Source: CAYVAP01 sp964343195 (lineage in GTDB: Bacteria > Bacteroidota > Bacteroidia > J057). From it: a stretch of DNA of 64,000 nucleotides. The notes beneath the pieces are model-generated. The model was given only the letters and a program-made list of their open reading frames with translations. It was not told the DNA's origin and did not search any database. The DNA lies in contig CAYFIR010000010.1 in the NCBI GenBank assembly GCA_964343195.1, positions 1 through 64,000 of the forward strand. The letters run 5' to 3'. How positions within the stretch are numbered: the stretch's first letter is position 1; each line of letters starts with the position of its first letter. Shown here in pieces: positions 52,430 to 61,767 of this stretch. The position numbers and the translations under genes were made by a program.

Positions 52430-55033
52430 TTATTCAAGTGAAATTCGAACGATTTTAATCCCGTACAAATGATCAATCTCATTTGCAGGGATGCCGGGGC
52501 CAAGTGAAATCTGTAAAGATTCTACCCTTGACAGGTCCAGCGTAGTGGCTGCATCTTGCTCAAAATAATAAGGCAGGAAGGTCGGGTAAGGGCGAGGCAA
52601 AATCACCGTGGCTACTGGTTTTAGCTCCTCCACGTCCATTTCATAGGTCTTCATCCCGGGTGCGAGGGTGAGCATTCCCCCAAAAGCACTCCCATCGTCC
52701 ATGGCAAGTGCCACCTGCACGGGTTGTGAATCTTCCGTTCCACTGCCTGCCAGCAGCGTCAACGTAGATTTTGATTCCAGATGAGACCGAACTCCTTCCA
52801 GGCGATCTGCAAAAGGATACCGAATGCTAAAGTCCTGGATCACCTCCCCGTTCAGGTTTTCTGAGTCTTCGCGAAACAGCTGCTCTACCTGAACCTCATA
52901 AACCGAACTGTTCAACCCCTCATACGGCTGTAGCCCCTGATTTCTACTCCATCGGGTGGACATCAGGTAATCCGCGTGGTTCTCGGCTTCAAACAGGGTG
53001 ATGGGGGCCGATGCATCTACTACGCGAACCGAATAAGGCTCCCGGTCATAGAAGTTCCACTGATAAGGCATTCCTTCCTTACCAGCGGGATAGGTGATGG
53101 TTTTGTTCTCAGTTTGGACCACGAGGTAATAGTTGACAAAGCCAGCCGAAAGCTGCTCACCTGCAATTACCCCTTCATACTGGAATCCACGGGAATAGTC
53201 CAGCTCTATCATCATTGGACGGCCATAGCCCTGACTCAACATTAACTGAACAGACTCCACTCCTTCCGGAGCAGCAACCTGAGCAGATACCCTTAAGTCA
53301 TGACCAGCTACCGCTGATTCAACGGGTGTGTGTATGTAGTAGTCCTTGTCCATTCCATCAGGTGGAGCTACAAAGTCGTAAAGACTCAGGTTCCGAACCC
53401 GTTCTTCGGGCGCCGGCTTATAAGTTGCTCCATCCCGAATCAGTAAATAAGCCCCTGGAAGAACTGGTACTTCTCTATTTGTAGCCTCTCCCCTGTGCTC
53501 ATTCCCCTCGTTTAGCGGATTCAGGGAGAATTGCTGCCCCAGATCCGGTAGAGTGATACGCATTGGGTGCTCGTTCCACTGCACCACAGCGACGGTTTTA
53601 TCCAGGCTGTTTCGGCCATATGGGTTACGAATGACGAGAGGATCGGGCATTACTTCGAGTCGCCAAACCCCGTCTTTGATCCTGTCGAGGAAATAGGCAC
53701 CGCTGCCAGGGTAGTCCACGATTGGCGAAGTCCCACAGCCCGCTACCTGAGAGAGCATCTCAGGATTTCTGGGCGAATGTGTATGGCTGTTGGAATAAAA
53801 GTACTTGCTCCCATCATTGAGCAGAGCCAGATCTTCCTGCTCATCTATGAGAAATGGGCCAAAGCGTTTGTTCTCCGGGTAAATTCCCGCATCCTGGTAC
53901 ATGGGCCACTGCCGAAATACCTCACCCGCAATCATCAGGGCGATGGCTTTCTGCGGCACATAAGCCAGGTTCATGTAGTGGGTGTTGTACTCGGTATTAG
54001 CATAAGCCAGAAAAAGCGGGTCGTAGGAAAAATGTGTCGCGATCTGTATCCCCGCTTCGCGAAATGAGCGGGCCATGGCGGGATATACATAAGAGCGATG
54101 CACATCTGCCGCATCAAATTCATAGACCAGTTTGGCTCCTTCGTGGGCTTTGATGCGATCATCGAATGGGATGTCATAGTCATCCACCGCTGGCAGGATG
54201 TTACCGGGCATGGGGCGTTGATAGCCCAGTCCGGTCGGATACCACTGGAAGGTTCCTCCGTCGATGCCTGCCGCAAAATAGGCATCCACCAGGTGCACAC
54301 TGTGGCTGATGTTGTAAAACACCGGACCGCGATAGCCGGAACGCTTTACCGCTTTGACCATCTTTTTGATGTAGGTAGTTACCGCAGCGGACTCCTCCCG
54401 GTGGTGGGGTTCATTGCTGATTTCCACCGCGACCAAATGTGGATCATCGCGGTAGGCGAGGCCGGTATAGGGATTCACATGACTCATGAACTGCTCCAGG
54501 TAGTTTTCCTGAGCTGCGATCGCAGCTGGATTGGTGAGACAGTCCCCCTTGCCATACTTTGCAGAAAATCCCGGTGTATCTTCATCGGGTTCAGGCCAGC
54601 CATTTCCCCAAAAGGCGATCGGGGTCAGGACATAGTTAAAGCCGCGCTTGGCCAGCTCTGAAAGCAGGTAGTCAAAGGCATGAAAGTGCTCGTTGTAGAT
54701 CAGGTTGCCGAGGGTATCGCTGATCTCGGTATCCCAGACGTGGACACGATAGAGATCGAATCCAAGGCGAGACAGGTGATAGACATCCCGGTCAATTTGT
54801 TCCAGTGGGTCGAGCCCCAGCTTTTTCGCAGATCGGAAGGCATGGGCAAATGGCACGGTGTAATTGGCCCCAAAGCCATACAGCTCTTCTCCCGTGTCGC
54901 TCCAGCGGATCACTCCTTCCCGATCAACTTCTGTGTATGGGCCCTTGGAGGGTTGCTGAGCAAAAGTCGGCTGAACCAACGTCAGCAACAGGATCAACCA
55001 TGCCGGTCTATCCATTCTCAAGCAGCAATTCAT
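52430..55033 (-). CDS. Exported clan GH-A glycoside hydrolase (possible GH147-type beta-galactosidase)
   Basis: The 867-residue protein has a signal peptide; a start at 55012 (MDRPAWLILLLTLVQPTFA) would give a more typical one. A TIM barrel of the cellulase/GH-A type spans about 40-450: RVHVWDTEISD, acid/base Glu in VAVEISNEPHH, nucleophile Glu in KLVYEFDAADVH. Beta-sandwich and carbohydrate-binding-like domains follow (about 480-867). The family cannot be fixed by eye. GH147, a beta-galactosidase family known from galactan loci, is one candidate by context. It is the first gene of the locus and lies next to the divergent regulator. Confidence 0.8.
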   Translation of the reverse strand: MNCCLRMDRPAWLILLLTLVQPTFAQQPSKGPYTEVDREGVIRWSDTGEELYGFGANYTVPFAHAFRSAKKLGLDPLEQIDRDVYHLSRLGFDLYRVHVWDTEISDTLGNLIYNEHFHAFDYLLSELAKRGFNYVLTPIAFWGNGWPEPDEDTPGFSAKYGKGDCLTNPAAIAAQENYLEQFMSHVNPYTGLAYRDDPHLVAVEISNEPHHREESAAVTTYIKKMVKAVKRSGYRGPVFYNISHSVHLVDAYFAAGIDGGTFQWYPTGLGYQRPMPGNILPAVDDYDIPFDDRIKAHEGAKLVYEFDAADVHRSYVYPAMARSFREAGIQIATHFSYDPLFLAYANTEYNTHYMNLAYVPQKAIALMIAGEVFRQWPMYQDAGIYPENKRFGPFLIDEQEDLALLNDGSKYFYSNSHTHSPRNPEMLSQVAGCGTSPIVDYPGSGAYFLDRIKDGVWRLEVMPDPLVIRNPYGRNSLDKTVAVVQWNEHPMRITLPDLGQQFSLNPLNEGNEHRGEATNREVPVLPGAYLLIRDGATYKPAPEERVRNLSLYDFVAPPDGMDKDYYIHTPVESAVAGHDLRVSAQVAAPEGVESVQLMLSQGYGRPMMIELDYSRGFQYEGVIAGEQLSAGFVNYYLVVQTENKTITYPAGKEGMPYQWNFYDREPYSVRVVDASAPITLFEAENHADYLMSTRWSRNQGLQPYEGLNSSVYEVQVEQLFREDSENLNGEVIQDFSIRYPFADRLEGVRSHLESKSTLTLLAGSGTEDSQPVQVALAMDDGSAFGGMLTLAPGMKTYEMDVEELKPVATVILPRPYPTFLPYYFEQDAATTLDLSRVESLQISLGPGIPANEIDHLYGIKIVRISLE

Positions 55034-55076
55034 GCGAGTAGAATTATGGTTCCATCACTGACCGGAAGCCGTTACC

Positions 55077-55137
55077 TAAGGAACGCGGCCAAAATAACTT
55101 TACATTCTTGGTTGATCTATTTCGTCCGCGTTCCTAA
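55077..55137. repeat. Short (61-bp) relative of the family A palindromic element
   Basis: The left end TAAGGAACGCG, followed by AAAATAACTT, matches the left end of the element at 10348-10510, and the right end CGCGTTCCTAA is its inverted copy. The interior of the longer element is missing, so this looks like an internally deleted copy. Confidence 0.65.
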
Positions 55138-55377
55138 AAGAGAACAGACAGAGGCTAAAGTTTCCCCTGTTCATGTAATGCTCCCTTCATTATCAGTAAT
55201 GTGAGCCCAGGTCAGTGATTATTTGTCAAAATTGTGAACAATAGAAAACATTTACCGCTGCTCATGGCTGTCAGCGGCATCGTGAGTTAGCACTTGGTTT
55301 CACCCGAATTGACCTTGGAATCAGCTAGTTAGTAGTAGTCAATCTTAGTGGATAGGTGCGAAATAAGAACGCATTCT

Positions 55378-55402
55378 ATTAAGCGTAAAAAATACGCTTA
55401 AT
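55378..55402. promoter_or_regulatory. Palindromic operator candidate for the NrtR-type regulator
   Basis: ATTAAGCGTA and its exact complement TACGCTTAAT flank AAAAA: a perfect 10-bp palindrome with a 5-base spacer. It lies 56 bases before the regulator ATG, a good place for autoregulation and control of the divergent locus. Confidence 0.6.
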
Positions 55403-55458
55403 TTACCTATTTCTAATTTACGACTAATTTCAGGAAAGAAAAAGGACTTAATCCCCTA

Positions 55459-56163
55459 ATGGAAAGACCCGCGCCACATGATTTTTACCGCCATGCATCT
55501 CCCATCCTGGTCGCGGTGGACTGCATCATTTTTGGTTTTGACAATCAATCCCTGAAGCTCCTGCTATTCAAGCGAAAAGTAGCCCCCTTTGAAAACGAGT
55601 GGTCACTTGTGGGAGCTTTTGTGCGCCCGGAAGAAGATGTGGACTATGCGGCCCAGCGAATCCTCTGCGAATCTACCGGCCTCAATGGCGTATACATGGA
55701 AGAACTCGGATGTTATGGCCAAGCTGACCGGGATCCGGGCGGACGGGTGATTTCCGTCGCCTACGCTGCCTTGATCCAGCTTCACGAGCATGAAAAACAG
55801 GTGGTAGAAGATTACCATGCCAAATGGTTTGACATAAGCGAAGTGCCTTCTCTCATCCTGGATCACAACCAGATGGTGAAAGAAGCCCTGGATCAACTCA
55901 AAAACAGGGCGAGGCACCAGCCCATCGGATTTGAGCTTCTCCCCGAGAAGTTTACCATCCCCCAGTTGCAGACGCTCTACGAGGGGATTTACCAGCAGGA
56001 GCTTGACCGCCGAAACTTTCGCAAGAAGATCCTCTCGCTCAATGTGCTGGAAAAGCTGGACGAAAAGGACAAGTCATCCTCCAAGAAGGGGGCATTTCTC
56101 TACCGATTTAACCAGGACCGCTACCAGGAAATGCTGGAAAAAGGGGTGGACTTTGTGATCTGA
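55459..56163 (+). CDS. NrtR/AraR-type regulator: degenerate Nudix domain plus winged helix
   Basis: The 234-residue protein has an N-terminal Nudix-like domain (about 15-145) and a C-terminal winged-helix DNA-binding domain (about 150-230, LQTLYEGIYQQELDRRNFRKKIL). In the Nudix box (GAFVRPEEDVDYAAQRILCES) the catalytic REXXEE is replaced by QRILCES, so hydrolase activity is unlikely. In the Bacteroidota AraR group such domains bind a sugar as effector. It is divergent from the galactan genes, making a local repressor or activator that senses a breakdown product likely. Confidence 0.88.
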   Translation: MERPAPHDFYRHASPILVAVDCIIFGFDNQSLKLLLFKRKVAPFENEWSLVGAFVRPEEDVDYAAQRILCESTGLNGVYMEELGCYGQADRDPGGRVISVAYAALIQLHEHEKQVVEDYHAKWFDISEVPSLILDHNQMVKEALDQLKNRARHQPIGFELLPEKFTIPQLQTLYEGIYQQELDRRNFRKKILSLNVLEKLDEKDKSSSKKGAFLYRFNQDRYQEMLEKGVDFVI

Positions 56164-56192
56164 GCGAGCCCCCCGAGTGTGGACCATTGGCC

Positions 56193-57725
56193 TCATTGCC
56201 CCAAATGCTCCATCAGTATCCGAAGCTGTACAGCAGTCGGTAACCTCTGCGTCCGCGTCTCGGTATCGATGACGAGCACTTGTTCTCCTCTCTTCCGAAA
56301 AGGCTTCCATTCGGGGAGCTCGCCTCCATTGGGGTCGCCGCTTGTGGCAAAGTTCACCCAGTAATCCGACATCATGTCGGCGATCTCATGGTCGATCGGC
56401 TCCCAGGGCCGATCCAGGGTGTGCAGATTGTCATAGGCATAGACGATTTCACCAGAGTGAAAGGCTCCAAAGTCCGTTTCGGGCGAATGGGCAGGCAGTC
56501 GGCGGTTGAAGTTGTAGACAAAAACCGGAGCCTCGCTGTGCTGATCCTGGGTATGGGCCCAGGCATAGACCTGCACGCCAAACGCGGCATCGCGCCCGAA
56601 TGCATACTGCGAATTCAACGCCTGTTCCTCGGTATCAAGGGGGTAATATTGCAACATCTGATCAGCCTTCTCGCCAAATTGCTCTTCCATGCTGCCCCGA
56701 AATTCCTCCACTGATTGCGTCCCAAACATCACGTTGTCGTCGGCATTCCAGCCGATCAGCAGGGGCACATCGCTTTGGTCTCCGTTCTGGTAGATCTGGG
56801 CATTGGAGTGAGGCAATACATAGCCATCGATTAGCGGGGAGGCTGGAGCTCCCTGCGCCTGAAGAATTTCCAGAGCCGGTTTTGCGCGCAATGCTTCCAG
56901 GCTTTCGCAACCCAGAGATTTTATTGCGAATTCTTCTCCCCGCTGTTCAGCCTCTTCCAGACTCGTCCCAGGTCTCAGTGAAGCATTGACAAAGCTTCCG
57001 CCACTCTGGGCTATGGCCCGGTGAAAGAGTCCCTTCGCCAGTGGGGTGGCCGTCAGGTAGCTCACCGCAAATGCCCCCGCCGACTGCCCGGCGATGGTGA
57101 CGTTGTCGGGATCACCACCGAAGGCAGCAATGTTTTCCTGCACCCACTTCAACCCGGCGACCATGTCAAGCAAGGCATAGTTGCCGGAGGTTCCATAGTC
57201 GGCTTCCTCGCTCAGTTCCGGATGGGCCAGAAAGCCAAACACCCCGACGCGGTAGTTGAGGCTGACGAATACCACACCTTTTTGGGCCATGGCCTCTCCG
57301 TCATAGATTGGGCAACCGGTCCCTCCACTGCGAAACCCTCCGCCGTAGATATAGACCAGCACGGGGCGCTTTTCGTCGGATTCATTGGCCCCGGACCAGA
57401 CGTTGAGGTAGAGGCAGTCCTCGCTGATGGGCTCCGAAGGAATCAGAAATTCTTCCGACCAGTACATAAAGGCCCTCGGCGGTCCCTGCATGGGACTCGG
57501 TCCAAAGTCCGTACACGCTCTTACCCCTTCCCAGCCCTCGACTGGTTGGGGTGCCCTCCAGCGGAGTTCGCCGACGGGCGGCGCAGCAAAGGGTATGCCT
57601 TTGAAGACCTGTATCCCGTCTTCGGTTTGCGTTCCCTGGATTTTTCCTCCGGTAACTTCTGCCATTGGTTCTTGGGCTAGTAGGATACCTGGGAGAATGA
57701 TGATTGCGAATAGTAACTGTTTCAT
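56193..57725 (-). CDS. Exported type B carboxylesterase
   Basis: The 510-residue protein has a signal peptide (LLFAIIILPGILLAQ) and the carboxylesterase fold: GIPFAAPPVGELRW, EDCLYLNVW, the oxyanion hole region YIYGGGFRSGG and the nucleophile in GQSAGA (Ser near residue 215), with the catalytic His in FGAFHSGEI. The substrate class is broad; next to pectin-active genes it may remove acetyl, methyl or aromatic esters from glycan side chains. It is convergent with the regulator and lies 82 bases downstream of the rhamnosidase on the same strand. Confidence 0.9.
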   Translation of the reverse strand: MKQLLFAIIILPGILLAQEPMAEVTGGKIQGTQTEDGIQVFKGIPFAAPPVGELRWRAPQPVEGWEGVRACTDFGPSPMQGPPRAFMYWSEEFLIPSEPISEDCLYLNVWSGANESDEKRPVLVYIYGGGFRSGGTGCPIYDGEAMAQKGVVFVSLNYRVGVFGFLAHPELSEEADYGTSGNYALLDMVAGLKWVQENIAAFGGDPDNVTIAGQSAGAFAVSYLTATPLAKGLFHRAIAQSGGSFVNASLRPGTSLEEAEQRGEEFAIKSLGCESLEALRAKPALEILQAQGAPASPLIDGYVLPHSNAQIYQNGDQSDVPLLIGWNADDNVMFGTQSVEEFRGSMEEQFGEKADQMLQYYPLDTEEQALNSQYAFGRDAAFGVQVYAWAHTQDQHSEAPVFVYNFNRRLPAHSPETDFGAFHSGEIVYAYDNLHTLDRPWEPIDHEIADMMSDYWVNFATSGDPNGGELPEWKPFRKRGEQVLVIDTETRTQRLPTAVQLRILMEHLGQ

Positions 57726-57807
57726 GTTTTTAACCTCAAATTTTTAACCTCCAAGACACAAAAGAGATCTTAGTGCCCTTTGCGACCTTCTTGGGATTCT
57801 TCGTGGT

Positions 57808-60800
57808 TTATTTCCTAACCCAAAACTCATACGATCCCGACTCTAGCTCCATCATCAGGCGTCCGTCTGCCGCATCGCCCATCTCGATTCCCTCAGCCCG
57901 GCGGAGCTTCTTACCGCTTTCTCTCACATCTGCGAAGCTTTCGCCAGGGAGATACAGCGTCGCGCTCGTATTCGGCGGAACAGTGATCACATAGCGGGTG
58001 CCACCTTCCTCCTCATACCACTCGCTGACGATGCGGCCATACATGGAGTCGTAGTAGCCTTTGGCAAAACTCATCCCACCCGTCGGATCGGGGGTAGGCC
58101 GCAGCACAAAGTGCTTAAAACCAGGATGTTCCAGGTCGCGCTGTATGCCCAGCGAGTAGTTGTACATCCAGGAAGCAATGGCTCCGAAGGAGTAGTGATT
58201 GAAGGAGTTCATGCTGTTGTTGCCACCAAAGCCGTCCTCGACGGTGTAGGAATTCAGACGCTCCCAAATGGTCGTAGCCCCATTTTTCACCGGATAGAGC
58301 CATGAAGGATAGTTCTCGGACTGAAGCAGCAAATAGGCGAGGTCATCGCGTCCGTTTTTGGAGAGCGCATCGCCCATAGAGGCCGTACCGATGAAGCCCG
58401 TCATCAGGGAATAGGGCGGGCGGGTGATGCCCAGGTCATCGACATTGGGACGGGTGATCGTCGTAGCCAGATGGTCGATGGCCACCGCCTGGGTTTCTTC
58501 GTCAAAAAGGTCAAAACCCAGCGGAATGGCATAGGAAGCCTGGGTATCCATGATGTCGCCAGCCTTGGGAGGATTGGCAGGGGGTGGCCCAAAGCCAGGA
58601 GCGGCCACGCCAGAATGAACCGTTTGGTGCGTTTCCGGATCGACGTAGGTTTCGTTGAGGAATGCCCTGCGGGCTTCGTAGCGCTGCTGGAAGCCAGCGG
58701 CTTCTTCGGATTTGCCTAATATCGTCGCGACCTGAGCCATGATGTACAGGTCGTAGGTCTGGTAGGCCGCCCAGAGCATGGTGTTGTCGTTCTTCGAATT
58801 TTCAGGGCTGAGCCAGTCGCCCAGTGGCCCTTCGATCAGGACTCCGGCTTCGTTCTCCTTATCCCGGAGGAAATTGACGTAGTCTTTCATCGCTTCATAA
58901 TGATCGGCCAGCAAAGTAGTATCTCCGTATTGCTGATAGGCCTCCCAGGGAACGACGATTCCGGCGCTGCCCCAGAGGGTGCCACCGAAGCCGTTGCCAA
59001 TCGGGGCGACATCAGAGAAGCGGCCATTGTCAGCCTGCATGTCGCGCATGGCGATCATGTGCCGCTTGAGGAACTGATTGGCATCGGCCATCCAGGTCGC
59101 GGCACGGGAGAAGACATTCAGGTCGCCGTTCCAGCCCATGCGCTCGTTGCGGGCGGGAGTGTCAGTGGGGATGGAGAGGAAATTGGCGCGAAGCGACCAG
59201 AGGATGTTTTTCCAGAGGCGGTTGATCAGGGGATTGGAGGTTTCGTAGCGGGACGAAATTTCGGATACAGAGCTGATCACGATGCCCTGCACGGCGTCGA
59301 GTGGCAGAGCCTCGTCGATGCCCGTGATTTCAATGAATCGGTAGCCGTGAAAGGTAAACCTCGGCTGGATGGCTTCATCCCCGCCTTTCAGGATGTATAG
59401 GTCCTGTGCCAATGCCGCCCGGATGTTTTCCAGCATGACCATCCCTTCGTTGCCTGCATATTCCTCCAGATCGGGGTAGCGCACCTCAGCGAAGCGCATG
59501 CGGATTTGCTGGCCTTTTTCACCTCCCAATATGCTCAGTCGGGGCACCCCAACCATGTTTTGACCCATGTCATAGACAAAGACCCCGGGCCGCACTTCTT
59601 CCACGCTCTGCGCGGTGAGGGTTTCGATGTGGGTGACATGTTCGCCTACCTGCCCGACGATCTGCTGTGCACTGTAATCCAGGCTGACCGGAGCTCCCAT
59701 AAAATTGCGGAAGGTGCCTGTCAGCGCGGTGCCTGCCAGCGGCACCTCCACGACTGATTTCCAGTCGGTTGCGTCGTAATCAACGGTGGCCCAGCCGTCG
59801 ATGGCGGCTTCTTTGTTGGCGTCATAGACTTCGCCCTGAAAAAAGCTGCCGTAGCGTATGGGCCCATCGGTGTAGAGCTGCCATGAATCGGGGTGGGTCA
59901 CAACAGTGGTCTCGGAGCCATCCTCATAAGTGATGACCAGTTTGGCCAACAACGACTGCCGATCTCCGAAGAAGTTCCAGTTTTCACCCCGGAACGTGAT
60001 GTTGCCGCTCCACCAGCCTTCGCTCATCCAGGCTCCCAGGACATTTTCGCCCCCAGACTCGATCATATCGGTCACGTCGAAGGTCTGGTACATGTGGGTC
60101 TTGTTGTACTGGGTCAGGCCGGGATTGAAAAAGTCCTGGCCGACGCGCTCGCCGTTCAGGTGTAGCTCATAAATTCCTCGGGCTGTGGCATAGATGCGAG
60201 CCTTTCGGATGGACTTGTTTTCAGCGGCGAACTCGGTGCGCAGCATGGGCGCGGCGTTTTGGCTAGGGTCGAATGTTTCCAAAAGCCCTTCACTTCCGCC
60301 CTCCATTTCTGCGGTTTCTTTGGCAAAAAGCACATTGGATGGCTGCCGATAATGGCGGACTTTCAGGTCGGAAAAAGTCGCCTTTTGCCCGGGTTCCAGC
60401 TTAAATCCAATGTCTGCCAGCAATGGGAAGGCGATAAAATCCGCTCCATAGCCGTAGGGATTGACCGCAACTCCCCGACTGCCAAAGCCTCCTGCGGGAT
60501 TTTCGGTGATCTTGAACGCATCGTCGTGTCCGTCGATATAAACCTCCATCATCCCAAACACGACCTCAATAAATACTGTATGAGGGGCGTGCATATTGAC
60601 CGAATCGATGAGGTTTCCGGGAATTTCGAAGGAATGTAACGGGTGATCCATTCTGTCCTCCTGCGCATAGCCGACGCGGAAAATGTTGAGTGTGGCATTT
60701 TGGCCTTGCCGTATTGGCGAAACATCCACTTCCACCGCCATGTAGCTTTCATCCTCGCCAACTTCCATTCCCTCCAGGTTGAGGTTTTTGTCCATGTTGC

Positions 60801-61365
60801 GCTCGTCATTGGCCCCAAGAACAAAAGCCGCTTTGGTGCTGGATGAGTCCAGTTGCAGGGTGTATTCCACCTTGAAAACGGAGAGGTAATGCGAATGGAG
60901 CACCATGTCTTCGTCGCCTCCGCCGATCCAGGTGGCTCCATCCCAGGCGGAAAGATTGGGATCGGGGTTCATCAGCCCGGTCTCGAACCAGGAAGAAGCG
61001 CTGGCCTTTTCGCCGGTATTGGTCCAGACGGTAACGGTCCAGGTGTAGCGAGTGGTGGCTTCAAGGGATTTGCCGGCATAGGGAATGCTCAGGGAAAGGC
61101 CGGACTCGACCTTATCGGTGGCCCAGACGACCTGGTCAGATTCGTCCCGAACCATGATTTGATAGGCTTCCTGGAACAGCCCCCTGGTGCTGACATCACT
61201 GGCCATGCGCCAGCTAAAGTGAGGGGTTGAGATGTCGATTCCAAGTGGTGTGGTTTGGTAATCGACCTGTAGCTCCTCCAGAGAGGTTTTAGCGAAGGTA
61301 GTGAGGCTGATCAATAATGCGCTGATTAGCAGCAGCCCCCGAGCGGTAGAAGCAGGTCTAAACAT
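57808..61365 (-). CDS. GH78 alpha-L-rhamnosidase
   Basis: The 1185-residue exported enzyme has a signal peptide ending TTFA and then the GH78 order of beta domains: an N-terminal LQVDYQTTPLGIDISTPHFSWRM, a galactose-binding-like region with LNGERVGQDFFNPG, and WWSGNI. An (alpha/alpha)6 catalytic barrel (about 700-1010) contains DTPARNERMGWNGD, where the acid Asp/Glu cluster sits, and a final sandwich domain follows. An inserted LamG-like segment (about 150-330) is longer than usual. It removes alpha-L-rhamnose from rhamnogalacturonan or from glycosides. The carboxylesterase follows on the same strand. Confidence 0.93.
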   Translation of the reverse strand: MFRPASTARGLLLISALLISLTTFAKTSLEELQVDYQTTPLGIDISTPHFSWRMASDVSTRGLFQEAYQIMVRDESDQVVWATDKVESGLSLSIPYAGKSLEATTRYTWTVTVWTNTGEKASASSWFETGLMNPDPNLSAWDGATWIGGGDEDMVLHSHYLSVFKVEYTLQLDSSSTKAAFVLGANDERNMDKNLNLEGMEVGEDESYMAVEVDVSPIRQGQNATLNIFRVGYAQEDRMDHPLHSFEIPGNLIDSVNMHAPHTVFIEVVFGMMEVYIDGHDDAFKITENPAGGFGSRGVAVNPYGYGADFIAFPLLADIGFKLEPGQKATFSDLKVRHYRQPSNVLFAKETAEMEGGSEGLLETFDPSQNAAPMLRTEFAAENKSIRKARIYATARGIYELHLNGERVGQDFFNPGLTQYNKTHMYQTFDVTDMIESGGENVLGAWMSEGWWSGNITFRGENWNFFGDRQSLLAKLVITYEDGSETTVVTHPDSWQLYTDGPIRYGSFFQGEVYDANKEAAIDGWATVDYDATDWKSVVEVPLAGTALTGTFRNFMGAPVSLDYSAQQIVGQVGEHVTHIETLTAQSVEEVRPGVFVYDMGQNMVGVPRLSILGGEKGQQIRMRFAEVRYPDLEEYAGNEGMVMLENIRAALAQDLYILKGGDEAIQPRFTFHGYRFIEITGIDEALPLDAVQGIVISSVSEISSRYETSNPLINRLWKNILWSLRANFLSIPTDTPARNERMGWNGDLNVFSRAATWMADANQFLKRHMIAMRDMQADNGRFSDVAPIGNGFGGTLWGSAGIVVPWEAYQQYGDTTLLADHYEAMKDYVNFLRDKENEAGVLIEGPLGDWLSPENSKNDNTMLWAAYQTYDLYIMAQVATILGKSEEAAGFQQRYEARRAFLNETYVDPETHQTVHSGVAAPGFGPPPANPPKAGDIMDTQASYAIPLGFDLFDEETQAVAIDHLATTITRPNVDDLGITRPPYSLMTGFIGTASMGDALSKNGRDDLAYLLLQSENYPSWLYPVKNGATTIWERLNSYTVEDGFGGNNSMNSFNHYSFGAIASWMYNYSLGIQRDLEHPGFKHFVLRPTPDPTGGMSFAKGYYDSMYGRIVSEWYEEEGGTRYVITVPPNTSATLYLPGESFADVRESGKKLRRAEGIEMGDAADGRLMMELESGSYEFWVRK

Positions 61366-61767
61366 GGATTCAGGTAGTTTTGCGAGTAGAATCGGGAAAG
61401 AGACTTTGGCGGATATTCTGTCGGTTCAGACCCGGCATATTCACTCTACCAGGCGCTTGACATCAAATTCGTCCCGAGCCTGAATTGCAGCACCAAAGCC
61501 CTACAGCTACTAAGTTTGCGAAAACTTGCGAAAGTGACCAACTCATTTGTTGCCCAATAAGGAGGCAGAATTCGCATACTAAAGCATCTGAACCCCAGCG
61601 GGCTCATGCCTCTGGCTGTAGGGCCGCTATTCGGAGAGGAAAATTTGGCCGAAATTTTTGCTAAAACTCCCCCTTGCGGTAAAGGGCGTACCTCTACTGC
61701 TTGCCAGGATGTCTCAACCTGGAACTATTGAGAGAGCTGACACGCTCCCCTTGGAGAAGATGTCAGG
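61366..61767. other. Gene-free stretch between the rhamnosidase and SDR fusion genes
   Basis: This 402-base region should contain the rhamnosidase promoter near 61366-61480 on the minus strand, but no TAnnTTTG element was clear. Nothing else recognisable was found. Confidence 0.4.

Larger units (their letters stand above)
55034..55458. promoter_or_regulatory. Divergent control region of the galactan locus
   Basis: This 425-base region separates the first locus gene (minus) and the regulator (plus), so it should hold both promoters. It contains a shortened palindromic element (55077-55137) and a perfect operator-like palindrome (55378-55402). No gene is supported here. Confidence 0.6.

Noticed and set aside
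57021..57680. Plus-strand open frame of about 219 codons
   Set aside because: It lies entirely antisense to the carboxylesterase gene, whose motifs are complete.
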